The position numbers and the translations under genes are program-made. From NCBI RefSeq assembly GCF_030682845.1, contig NZ_JAUXNK010000080.1, positions 1 through 34,063 on the forward strand: a stretch of 34,063 nucleotides of DNA, written 5' to 3'. The notes beneath the pieces were generated by a model, which did not search any database, had not been told where the DNA came from, and saw only the letters and a program-made list of their open reading frames with translations. The stretch's first letter is position 1; each line of letters opens with the position of its first letter. This DNA comes from Methanolobus sp. Lineage in GTDB: Archaea > Halobacteriota > Methanosarcinia > Methanosarcinales > Methanosarcinaceae. Positions 8,331 to 15,349 of the stretch are shown one piece after another.

Positions 8331-8920
8331 TGCTGGGAAAAAATATCAATCTGGACGATTTTGGCATATATGACGGGATATGTGAGACCATAGTCACAAC
8401 ATGCAAGGGATGGACACCAAACGCAGCGCCCATGGGAATCATTCGCAGGAATGATAAACTCTATGTGCGACTTTTCAAAGGCTCCAAGACGTATGAGAAT
8501 GTGCTGGCTGAAAAGTTCCTTGTCGCAAACATCACCCATGATCCGATGATTTTTGCACTTTCCACATTCACTAACCTGGATGATTCTGTTTTTGAACAGA
8601 CAGCACATGAAAACCATACAATGTATCCTTTAAGGGATGCGCAGAGCTGGGTTGCCTTTGAGTGCATTAACGCAAAAATAACATCTGAAGCCATGGTAGC
8701 TGAGCTTGTGCCAATCCATGCCCGTCTGAACAAATGCAGAATAAAAGCGCCTAACAGGGGTTTCTACGGAGTTATAGAAGCCTGCATACATGCAACCAGA
8801 TACCAGCTTACAGGTGATGAAAAATATCTCAAGCTTATCAAAGCATACGGAGAGATCGTGGAAAAATGCGGAGGAGAGGTTGAAAAAAATGCTTTGAAGA
8901 AAGTCTATGAGTTCCTGTGA
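8330..8920 (+). CDS. DUF447 family protein (split-barrel flavin-binding type)
   Basis: A 196-aa protein whose ATG shares its A with the stop codon of the CitG-like gene, so translation is coupled. The amino half (GICETIVTTCKGWTPNAAP, then LYVRLFKGSKTYENVL) has the look of the FMN-binding split barrel of flavin-reductase-like proteins. The carboxy half (RLNKCRIKAPNRGFYGVIEA) is the DUF447 helical part. As I recall, DUF447 genes also occur in tetrahydromethanopterin gene clusters of methylotrophic bacteria, which fits a C1-cofactor role. No reaction is known to me. Confidence 0.72.
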   Translation: MLGKNINLDDFGIYDGICETIVTTCKGWTPNAAPMGIIRRNDKLYVRLFKGSKTYENVLAEKFLVANITHDPMIFALSTFTNLDDSVFEQTAHENHTMYPLRDAQSWVAFECINAKITSEAMVAELVPIHARLNKCRIKAPNRGFYGVIEACIHATRYQLTGDEKYLKLIKAYGEIVEKCGGEVEKNALKKVYEFL

Positions 8921-8941
8921 GAAGGCTTATTAGTTTTTTGC

Positions 8942-9631
8942 TTAAACGGTTTCCTGTTTCAAAAGTTTCACAAAATGCTTTTTCGCCTTCTTCATGTGAC
9001 CTGCAAACATCTGCTTAACAACGAATGATGGAGGAGTTTTACAACCTCCAGGGCATGTTTTTCCCTGCCGTATGGCGTCCAGGACAGCTTCCACGCTTCT
9101 TTGGGAAACATCTATCTCAGTATAGGACCTGCCTACCATCAATGCCTCATGTGCATCACTGCCACCTACCTGTGGAATATTCAGTTGTTCTGCAGCTTTC
9201 CGGGCTTTATAATTGGGACCGTCTGTCAGGCAACGAGAATTGAGAACTTCCACTGCATCGATGTCAAGCCCCTCCACATAACCTATACCATGCGATGTCA
9301 TCTTAAATGGATGAGGTATGATCACAACAGCTCCCTGTGCCCGTGCTCTTTTAATAGTCTCTTCCGGACTTAAGCCGGGTTCGATCTTTTCTTTAATTCC
9401 CAGGACCAGTATGTGACCTTTTGAAGAACTTACCTCGATCCCTGGAATGACTATCTGCCCGGAGCCGATCTCAAGCGCCCTTTTAGCACATGCTATGCCA
9501 CCTTCAATGGAATCGTGGTCACAGATAGCAAAACCATCAAGCCCATTCTTGGAGGCACATTCCAGAATATCATCAAGGCATGAGTTGCTGTCCTTTGAAA
9601 AAAGCGAATGTACATGAAGATCGAATCGCAT
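8942..9631 (-). CDS. PHP-domain metal-dependent phosphoesterase
   Basis: A 229-aa PHP protein. Metal ligands are visible in order: FDLHVHS (His6, His8), ICDHDSIEG, PGIEVSS, IIPHPF and GGSDAHE. PHP proteins are phosphoesterases using two or three metal ions; the stand-alone form (COG0613) often acts on nucleotides or RNA fragments. The substrate is unknown here. I chose the ATG at 9631 over one at 9685: a TATA box (minus strand TTTATAAAT at 9653-9661) lies about 26 nt before it, which predicts a leaderless mRNA and excludes the longer form. The last 25 residues are lysine-rich. Confidence 0.85.
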   Translation of the reverse strand: MRFDLHVHSLFSKDSNSCLDDILECASKNGLDGFAICDHDSIEGGIACAKRALEIGSGQIVIPGIEVSSSKGHILVLGIKEKIEPGLSPEETIKRARAQGAVVIIPHPFKMTSHGIGYVEGLDIDAVEVLNSRCLTDGPNYKARKAAEQLNIPQVGGSDAHEALMVGRSYTEIDVSQRSVEAVLDAIRQGKTCPGGCKTPPSFVVKQMFAGHMKKAKKHFVKLLKQETV

Positions 9632-9652
9632 GATAGCATGTAAGAGCCTGGG

Positions 9653-9661
9653 ATTTATAAA
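9653..9661 (-). promoter_or_regulatory. TATA box giving a leaderless PHP mRNA
   Basis: TTTATAAAT on the minus strand is centred 26 nt upstream of the ATG at 9631, the normal archaeal TATA-to-start distance, so transcription should begin at or next to the start codon. Confidence 0.55.
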
Positions 9662-9691
9662 GATTCTTATATTGCAGGCAGGCAATTATGC

Positions 9692-9790
9692 AAAAACAAT
9701 CGGAAAGGTTAAGCGAACGGGAAGATAGAAGTTTTGGTTGGTTGGGTGGTTGGATAGGATTGGTGGTACATAGAGAAGTTACCCGTTCGC
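9692..9790 (-). ncRNA. Candidate small RNA between hflX and the PHP gene
   Basis: On the minus strand a TATA box (GATATATATC, 9813-9822) lies about 27 nt before position 9790. From 9790 the sequence GCGAACGGG begins, and its exact complement CCCGTTCGC ends at 9713, so 5' and 3' parts close a 9-bp stem around 60 nt. A T5 run at 9692-9696 could end the RNA. The enclosed loop on the minus strand is almost free of G and rich in CCAACC motifs, as in some antisense regulators that target G-rich ribosome binding sites. It matches no RNA family I know, and it is not tRNA-like. Inference from promoter, stem and T-run only. Confidence 0.4.
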
Positions 9791-9812
9791 ATGGGTACAA
9801 ACAACATTATAG

Positions 9813-9822
9813 GATATATATC
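9813..9822 (-). promoter_or_regulatory. TATA box of the candidate small RNA
   Basis: GATATATATC lies 24 nt past the hflX stop and about 27 nt before the 5' edge of the 9-bp stem at 9790. It is too far from the PHP gene, which has its own nearer box. Confidence 0.45.
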
Positions 9823-9845
9823 TTGCGTATAGAACATAGCATAAA

Positions 9846-11105
9846 TTATGAAGACGATGAGTGTTCTTTTACAAATGAGCGTGCCTTATTTATCACAGCA
9901 TCCCGGGCTTCAAGGTCGATATCTATCGAATCCCCGTAAGAGATATTATGAACCACACCTTCCTGAAATAGCCAGGAAACCATGGACATCCCTTCTTCTG
10001 ATAGCGGGAGCGAGATATGTATCCTTTCCCATTTGGGCAGGTGATTACGCAACTCCGCTTTCAGGATCTCCAGGCAAAAACCTTTTTTAGCCGAGATAGC
10101 CACCGGATTGGGCGTAAGATACTCAAGTGCTAACATACGCTCACTCAACTCCTCCTTTGTAAGCATATCAGCTTTATTGAAAGCTGTGACAATCTCCACT
10201 TCCTGTAGTTGCTCCCACATCGTTTCATGTGACGCCAGGAGTTTCCTGCGGATAGTTTCAACGGGCTCGCTCGAGTCCACCACCAGCAGGACTACGTCAG
10301 CAAGGAAGATCTCGTTCAGCGTTGAACGGAACGCATCTACCATCCAGTGAGGCAGATCCTCTATGAAACCCACAGTATCGGTCAGTAACACGTTCCTGCC
10401 TTCCACATCAAGGGACCTTGTGGTGGGCACCAGGGTGGTGAACATCATATCCTTTACCTGGACATCTTCCTTAACGAGAGAATTGAAAAGCGTGCTTTTG
10501 CCTGCATTGGTATAACCTGCCAGGGCTACAAGTGAGAAGCCTTTTGAATGTCTCAGGCTGCGTAGGGAATCCCTGTCCCTTTCCATGCTCTCCAGTTCAT
10601 TCTTGATGCGGTTGATCCTGTTCTTTACATCCTGGGCATATGAGTTCTCATAACCTCCAAGGCCCATGAAACCCGGCCTTTCTTCCTTCTTAAGGATAGA
10701 GATAATTGTCCTTGCCCTTGGAAGCTCGTACTCAAGCCTTGCAAGCTCCACCTGCAGCTTGGAGCGAGGAGTCGTAGCACGGGTAGCGAAAATCTCAAGG
10801 ATGAGCTGGAACTTATCAATAACTTCCCGGCGACACGTCTCAGAGATATTGTATATCTGCATCGTGCTCAGAGGATTATGGAAAATTATCTTGTCCGCGT
10901 TCAGGCCTTGCACTGCCTGGGCCAGTTCCTCCACCTTTCCCCTGCCTACCTGGTATCTGCTGTCGGGATGTCTTGTCTGGATCATTTCGGCAACGACAGT
11001 GTAACCCGCCGAGTGGGCAAGCTCTTTTAACTCAAGCATCTGGAGCTCGTTCTTGTGCTCGTCACTGCGGGGATCATTTCTCTTTACCAGGATAGCGCGT
11101 TTCAT
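9846..11105 (-). CDS. hflX: GTPase HflX
   Basis: A 419-aa ribosome-associated GTPase. The amino-terminal HflX domain contains SRYQVGRGKVEEL and IFHNPLSTMQIYN; a coiled linker with GYENSYAQDVKNRI follows. The G domain starts at about 195 with G1 GYTNAGKST (197-205), then FTTLVPTTRSL (G2), TDTVGFIEDLP (G3) and FNKADM (G4). HflX binds 50S subunits or 70S ribosomes and is known in bacteria to rescue stalled or heat-damaged ribosomes. Length and motifs are normal. A TATA box near 11127-11135 (minus) lies about 26 nt before the ATG, so the mRNA may be leaderless. Confidence 0.93.
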   Translation of the reverse strand: MKRAILVKRNDPRSDEHKNELQMLELKELAHSAGYTVVAEMIQTRHPDSRYQVGRGKVEELAQAVQGLNADKIIFHNPLSTMQIYNISETCRREVIDKFQLILEIFATRATTPRSKLQVELARLEYELPRARTIISILKKEERPGFMGLGGYENSYAQDVKNRINRIKNELESMERDRDSLRSLRHSKGFSLVALAGYTNAGKSTLFNSLVKEDVQVKDMMFTTLVPTTRSLDVEGRNVLLTDTVGFIEDLPHWMVDAFRSTLNEIFLADVVLLVVDSSEPVETIRRKLLASHETMWEQLQEVEIVTAFNKADMLTKEELSERMLALEYLTPNPVAISAKKGFCLEILKAELRNHLPKWERIHISLPLSEEGMSMVSWLFQEGVVHNISYGDSIDIDLEARDAVINKARSFVKEHSSSS

Positions 11106-11139
11106 AACAATGGAGTATTGTCATTAAAGATATAAGGGA

Positions 11140-11529
11140 TTAGATGTCCAGCTCCCTGAGAAGAAGCTTCCTGGCACTTAGGGATATGTGGTGCGCAAGT
11201 TGCATGCAGAGTCTCTCGCTAAGAGATTCTTCGTACTTGAAATTGCCAGAGAACATACTGTCTATGAGCCACTGGGGTTTATTATACATGTCTCCCGGCT
11301 CTGTGACTATTGTACCTCCAAAACGGATCTCTGAGACCGTCTCTTCTATCATGCGCACCACAAAGGGTACATCCGGCGCTGACTCGCTCCTGAAGGAGCG
11401 GACATTCACCTGGTTGACTTTTTCTATATGGTCGGCAGTGACTGAAGCAGCAACTGCCGCACAGACCATCAAATAGTATCCATCGATCTTATGACGGCCA
11501 GAGATATCCACTGCGATTATGTCAAACAT
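11140..11529 (-). CDS. DUF2209-like archaeal protein
   Basis: A 129-aa protein starting MFDIIAVDISGRHKIDGYY. The early aspartate within a hydrophobic strand followed by a glycine-rich turn resembles the first strand of RNase H-like folds. I recall the family as DUF2209, restricted to archaea and uncharacterised. TTATATACAA (minus, centre about 11556) lies 26-27 nt before the ATG and no ribosome site is present, so it is predicted leaderless. It lies 34 nt upstream of hflX on the same strand. Confidence 0.55.
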   Translation of the reverse strand: MFDIIAVDISGRHKIDGYYLMVCAAVAASVTADHIEKVNQVNVRSFRSESAPDVPFVVRMIEETVSEIRFGGTIVTEPGDMYNKPQWLIDSMFSGNFKYEESLSERLCMQLAHHISLSARKLLLRELDI

Positions 11530-11608
11530 TTTTTGAAGGTAGAGTAAGTATTGTATATAAGCATAACATCAAACACACTTTCACACAGAATATATGCTGT
11601 ACCCATGT

Positions 11609-12676
11609 TCACATTTTAATCCTGCCGATATCGACATAGGCAATTGTGCCTCTGTCTTCGACTGCATACAACATCCTTTTCCTGACGCTGTTTGCAAGCC
11701 GTACAGCCCTGGACATCACAGGCAGCATGAACACATGGTCCCAGGGAATGGCATGGACCAGATATTCGGAGTGAGGCATCTTCCCGGTGAGGCTGACCTG
11801 CGAATATACCCTGAAATGTGTACCGAACTTGAATCCGGTCTTTGGGACAAGCCCACTGTCTCTGATATCTGCATACGCCCTGTACTTGCGCAGGAAATCC
11901 GGCTCAATAGAAGAAGCCACGCCTGAAAAACCATCGATGTCAAGGATCTTCCCAGTCTCGCTGCTCCCTATGCTGATGCAGCTGCGCTCCATCAGGTAAG
12001 CGGACTCCACCAGGGACAACTGCAGACGCTCATCATCAAGCGGCTTGCCGTAAAAGCCGGCCTGGTGCAGATGCTCTGAAGAAGCTGCATCCCATACAAT
12101 GACACGATCTTCTAGCAGAGTAGACCTGACTGGATTTTCCGGAACGGAAATGCCCTCCATCCCGCCCTTTATGTTCACTTTCCGCACTTCATAATATGTA
12201 AGGTCGCTCTCTTCATCGACTATTGCCAATACCATCTGCTTATGAACATTATCAGCAGCATTGAGGGATGTGAACAGGTCAGGAAGCGGCATGGGTATGC
12301 GCTCTGACCTTACATAGACAAAACTCTTTGCAGGAGTCTTACCGGGGTGCCCGCCTCTTGGGTAGACCCTGAAATCTGTAACGCTTGGCTGGACATAGAA
12401 ACCTCTTTCCCGAAGGTCCTTGTAAACAATGTACTTCAATTCAAATTGCTGCTGCATCTTGGATGCTTCAGTGAAGAACTCCTCAAATCCCATGATCCTG
12501 CTCTGGGATTCTATATCCAGTTTCTTCTTGTAAAGGAGATACGCTGCCTCAACAAGTGTCAGTTCGAGATTATCACCTTTGGGACGTCCGTAATATCCTG
12601 TATTATAAAGCTCATTTATTGCCTGCTTGCCTGCAAGGATACGGTCCTTTACGAGTTTCCCTATCAAAAATGTCAC
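11609..12676 (-). CDS. endA: tRNA-splicing endonuclease EndA, fused two-repeat (alpha2) type
   Basis: A 355-aa enzyme that cuts bulge-helix-bulge motifs in precursor tRNA and rRNA. It consists of two tandem endonuclease repeats (about 1-175 and 190-355), as in Archaeoglobus-type homodimers. By spacing against the known triad, the second repeat has Tyr291, His302 (PHSEYLVH) and Lys333. The first repeat keeps Tyr105 and Lys146 but has no His at the matching place (Ala116), so it should be structural. The listed start is GTG; a TTG three codons later has a better-spaced GGTGA and may be used instead. Confidence 0.9.
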   Translation of the reverse strand: MTFLIGKLVKDRILAGKQAINELYNTGYYGRPKGDNLELTLVEAAYLLYKKKLDIESQSRIMGFEEFFTEASKMQQQFELKYIVYKDLRERGFYVQPSVTDFRVYPRGGHPGKTPAKSFVYVRSERIPMPLPDLFTSLNAADNVHKQMVLAIVDEESDLTYYEVRKVNIKGGMEGISVPENPVRSTLLEDRVIVWDAASSEHLHQAGFYGKPLDDERLQLSLVESAYLMERSCISIGSSETGKILDIDGFSGVASSIEPDFLRKYRAYADIRDSGLVPKTGFKFGTHFRVYSQVSLTGKMPHSEYLVHAIPWDHVFMLPVMSRAVRLANSVRKRMLYAVEDRGTIAYVDIGRIKM

Positions 12677-12853
12677 CAGCTGAATTAGAAAATAGCTACA
12701 GGGTCCAGATATAGGACAAGCTATTTAACCGTGATGGGCTACCCCGCCAAGAGCGCTGTTATGACACCCGGTTAAGAGAGGCACAAAAGAGTTAACCATA
12801 CAGAAAGCATCTGAAATATAGAAACTTTAGCGTAAAGTGAAGGAGATGAAAGA

Positions 12854-13150
12854 ATGGAAAACCCACTTCAAGTGATAATAGATACTGACCCGGAGCTGGC
12901 CGGTCTGATTGGAAAGACACGTGAAACTGCGCTCTCTCAAGGTGCCATCCCCCTCAAGTATAAATTTCTAATTGCCATGGCCCTGGATGCTGCTGAGGGT
13001 GCAGCTGACGGAGTAAGAATGCTTGCCATGCAGGCGATGAGCGAGGGAGCTACAAAAGAGGAGATAATGGAAGCTGTCAGGATAGCCCAGTACATCACAG
13101 GAGTGGGTAGTGTCTACACCGCTGCAAATGGCCTGAAAGGCATATTGTAA
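12854..13150 (+). CDS. Carboxymuconolactone decarboxylase (CMD)/AhpD-like small protein without CxxC
   Basis: A 98-aa all-helical protein with AAGGAGATG just before its ATG. The segment LLIAMALDAAEG-like helix followed by EGATKEEIMEAVRIAQYITGVG matches the CMD domain. In AhpD-type peroxidase partners a CxxC pair lies where this protein has AADGVRM, and there is no cysteine in the entire protein. It therefore cannot do the AhpD disulfide chemistry. Its partner or substrate is unknown. It is divergent from endA, with 177 nt between them. Confidence 0.72.
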   Translation: MENPLQVIIDTDPELAGLIGKTRETALSQGAIPLKYKFLIAMALDAAEGAADGVRMLAMQAMSEGATKEEIMEAVRIAQYITGVGSVYTAANGLKGIL

Positions 13151-13301
13151 CTGACATATCAATGTCATATAGGAGGTTTCTACCAGGGGGGATATTGGTA
13201 CTTGTAAATGCTTTAAAGATTCAGGCCTTCATAATAATTAAATATCCGGACAGTTAATACTTAATAGTGTAATAGAAAAGTATTAAAAAGAGGTAAAAAA
13301 A

Positions 13302-13607
13302 ATGGGACTTTTTGGCGATTTTAGAGATTTTCTGTACGAATATAAGGTAATACCACTAGCAATTGCTTTTATAATAGGTCTTGCGGCGACTGCTCTTGTG
13401 AAATCCTTTGCAGAGAACATAATTATGCCTGTCATCACTCCGTTCATAGCTGACGGCGCATGGAAAACAGCAACTTTAGCACTTGGCCCTATTGTGATCA
13501 GCTGGGGTGCATTTATAGGAGAATTGGTCAATTTCATTATAATTGCATTTGTGGTATTCATCATTGCAAAAAAAGTCTTAAAAGAAGAGAAAGTAACCAA
13601 AAAATAA
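13302..13607 (+). CDS. mscL: Large-conductance mechanosensitive channel MscL
   Basis: A 101-aa membrane protein with a GAGGT ribosome site 8 nt before its ATG. FRDFLYEYKVIPLAIAFIIG is the amphipathic amino helix leading into TM1, and IIGLAATALVKSFAENIIMPV is the pore-lining helix. TM2 is ISWGAFIGELVNFIIIAFVVFII, followed by a lysine-rich tail. MscL forms a pentamer that opens under membrane tension and releases solutes in osmotic downshock. It is short because the extracellular loop and carboxy bundle are small. A strong terminator hairpin follows at 13639. Confidence 0.88.
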   Translation: MGLFGDFRDFLYEYKVIPLAIAFIIGLAATALVKSFAENIIMPVITPFIADGAWKTATLALGPIVISWGAFIGELVNFIIIAFVVFIIAKKVLKEEKVTKK

Positions 13608-13638
13608 TCTTAAGTGCTTTTGCCTTTGATCAATATAG

Positions 13639-13674
13639 TGTCTTGATGAGCTTATCAAGACATTTTATATTTTA
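13639..13674 (+). terminator. Hairpin plus T-rich tail after mscL
   Basis: TGTCTTGAT (13639-13647) pairs with ATCAAGACA (13654-13662) over a 6-nt loop. TTTTATATTTT follows directly. Confidence 0.7.
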
Positions 13675-13805
13675 GTAACTACTTATTTTATCCAAATAAT
13701 ATATTTATCTATTTATTTATGTTTTGTTGCGTTTCAACTCTCTGCATTACTATGACTTCTCAGAAAGTAAGACTATAAAGAGTAGTAAAGTATATGCATC
13801 GCTCC

Positions 13806-14306
13806 TTACGGATTGAGCAGCCATATATAATAGTTCAGCAAGGCTGCAAAAGATACCCATGCAAGGTAGGGCATAAGCAACGCTCCGGCTAGCCGCGATA
13901 TCCTGTAGAACAGCCAGATAGTTGCTACGATAGCAAACCAAAGGAATACGATCTCGATCATTCCCAGCAGGGGCGAACGCAGGCCGAAGAACAGCACGGA
14001 CCAGAGGAAATTCAGGAACAGCTGAATCCCGAACACACCCATTGCCAGCCGGACATCGCGCCGTTCCCAGCCGTTCATCCATACCAGGTATAAAGACAGA
14101 CCCATGAGCAGGTAAAGGAAAGTCCATACCACGGAGAACGTCCAGTCCGGAGGCACAAAGGGAGGCTTTTCTAGAGTTGCATACCAAGTGGGGATTGCAG
14201 AACTTGTGAATATAGCGCCAAGCAGCCCTGCAACCTGACATATGATGACCGATGCGATCAGTTTCCTCCAGTCAATATTCCCAAAGCCCAAATGCGATCC
14301 TCCCAT
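13806..14306 (-). CDS. tspO: TspO/MBR family membrane protein
   Basis: A 166-aa protein with five predicted membrane helices. It carries the tryptophan- and proline-rich TspO signature: PTWYATLEKPPFVPPDWTF, VVWTFLYLLMG and FLNFLWSVLFFG. TspO proteins bind porphyrins and other hydrophobic ligands and are linked to tetrapyrrole handling and stress. A role with tetrapyrroles is possible in an organism that makes F430 and corrinoids, but unproven. The ATG at 14306 is preferred: a TATA box (TATATAGAAA, about 14325-14334, minus) lies 25 nt before it and would sit inside a gene starting at 14336. The mRNA is predicted leaderless. Confidence 0.88.
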   Translation of the reverse strand: MGGSHLGFGNIDWRKLIASVIICQVAGLLGAIFTSSAIPTWYATLEKPPFVPPDWTFSVVWTFLYLLMGLSLYLVWMNGWERRDVRLAMGVFGIQLFLNFLWSVLFFGLRSPLLGMIEIVFLWFAIVATIWLFYRISRLAGALLMPYLAWVSFAALLNYYIWLLNP

Positions 14307-14386
14307 ATACAATTCTGATCGTTTTCTATATATCATTCCCGGTAAAGTTTTAGCAGATAAGCGCTAATTATCTTCCGGGTAGATAT

Positions 14387-14611
14387 ATGGCTGACATATC
14401 AACTCTGGCAGCAGATATCCAGTCAGGGGGATTCCTGGCACTTATAATCATCCTTGCACTATGGGAACTTATATGGAAAGGCATTGCCCTCTGGAAGGCT
14501 GCGAAGAACGAGCAGAAATACTGGTTCATTGCAATGCTGATAATCAACAGCTTAGGGATACTGCCGATATTGTATATATTCGTGTTCCAGAAAGGGGAGA
14601 AGAGAATATGA
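14387..14611 (+). CDS. DUF5652-like small membrane protein
   Basis: A 74-aa protein with two membrane helices (GGFLALIIILALWELIWKGIA and YWFIAMLIINSLGILPILYIF) joined by WKAAKNEQK, ending GEKRI. The tryptophan/lysine loop is typical of the DUF5652 small membrane proteins in archaea. Function unknown. It is divergent from tspO and converges with the lipoprotein gene. Confidence 0.65.
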   Translation: MADISTLAADIQSGGFLALIIILALWELIWKGIALWKAAKNEQKYWFIAMLIINSLGILPILYIFVFQKGEKRI

Positions 14612-14635
14612 GCAGCCAATTCCTCCAAGACCCTG

Positions 14636-15190
14636 TTACGGATTAAGAACATAATAGGAATCGGCATAGTAGGAATCAGTATTGTGGGCCTCTGCTTCAG
14701 GCGATGTGTCATAGTTTGGGTTGTTATAATTAGACATTTTATAACCCGGTTTGACCAGAACTATTTTCTTTGATACCACTGCCATACCGGTTCCGCCTGC
14801 CTGTGATTCAGCTTCCTGATAATTAAAGCCCACAGAATCAGTTGCACCATCAATAGAAGCCACCGTCCCTATACTTTCAGGCACCGCATATCCACGGCTT
14901 TCATCCTTGATGAGATCATATCCTACTGTGAACTCAACCTTCCCGTTTGAGTCTGTCCAGTCATCCAGTTCTGTCTTGCTGTCGCCATACGGAGATATGC
15001 CCATATATTTAACCGACATGAAATGCACCTTTTCACCAACTATCGGCTTTCCATTCTCATCAAGCACAAGCACTTCAATAATGGCTGTAACATGAATCGG
15101 TTTCCCTTTAGCTGGTTCCAGACAGCCACTTGAGACCATTGACAATAAAAAAATCAGGAGGATTAGATAAAAGATGGTGTTTTTCTTCAT
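14636..15190 (-). CDS. Secreted lipoprotein with an Ig-like (carboxypeptidase-regulatory-type) domain
   Basis: A 184-aa protein. Its start MKKNTIFYLILLIFLLSMVSSGC is a lipoprotein signal peptide with lipobox SSGC; Cys23 would be the lipid-bearing first residue. Residues about 30-140 form a beta-sandwich-like domain: ITAIIEVLVLDENGKPIVGE-like strands, DSNGKVEFTVGYD. The tail is rich in Asn, Asp, Ser and Tyr (YNNPNYDTSPEAEAHNTDSYY). It should sit outside the membrane. Its function is unknown. It lies downstream of cfbB, 159 nt away, so it need not belong to that operon. Confidence 0.65.
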   Translation of the reverse strand: MKKNTIFYLILLIFLLSMVSSGCLEPAKGKPIHVTAIIEVLVLDENGKPIVGEKVHFMSVKYMGISPYGDSKTELDDWTDSNGKVEFTVGYDLIKDESRGYAVPESIGTVASIDGATDSVGFNYQEAESQAGGTGMAVVSKKIVLVKPGYKMSNYNNPNYDTSPEAEAHNTDSYYADSYYVLNP

Positions 15191-15349
15191 GGATGTAGTT
15201 CCTGCGAATGTAGCTAAGTTCTCTTTTTAAACTGATAATTAATCTTCTTTTATGAATTTATTAAGCTTTCTATTTGTCAAGACAAATTCTTTTCCCCTGA
15301 TAAAAACAGACATAATATACCCAATTTCTGGTGAATGGATACAATGCAC

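Noticed and set aside
9713-9790. A tRNA gene, suggested by the terminal stem and GTTCGC
   Set aside because: There is no D-arm, anticodon arm or T-arm, the interior cannot fold as a cloverleaf, and the stem is 9 bp.
9688-9939. Plus-strand ORF of 83 codons
   Set aside because: It crosses the G-rich element and then runs antisense into the hflX 3' end. Composition is unlike a protein and there is no ribosome site.
15272-15287. Terminator for a plus-strand gene (7-bp stem then TCTTTT)
   Set aside because: No plus-strand gene ends here. The flanking genes are both minus strand, so the small palindrome is left unassigned.
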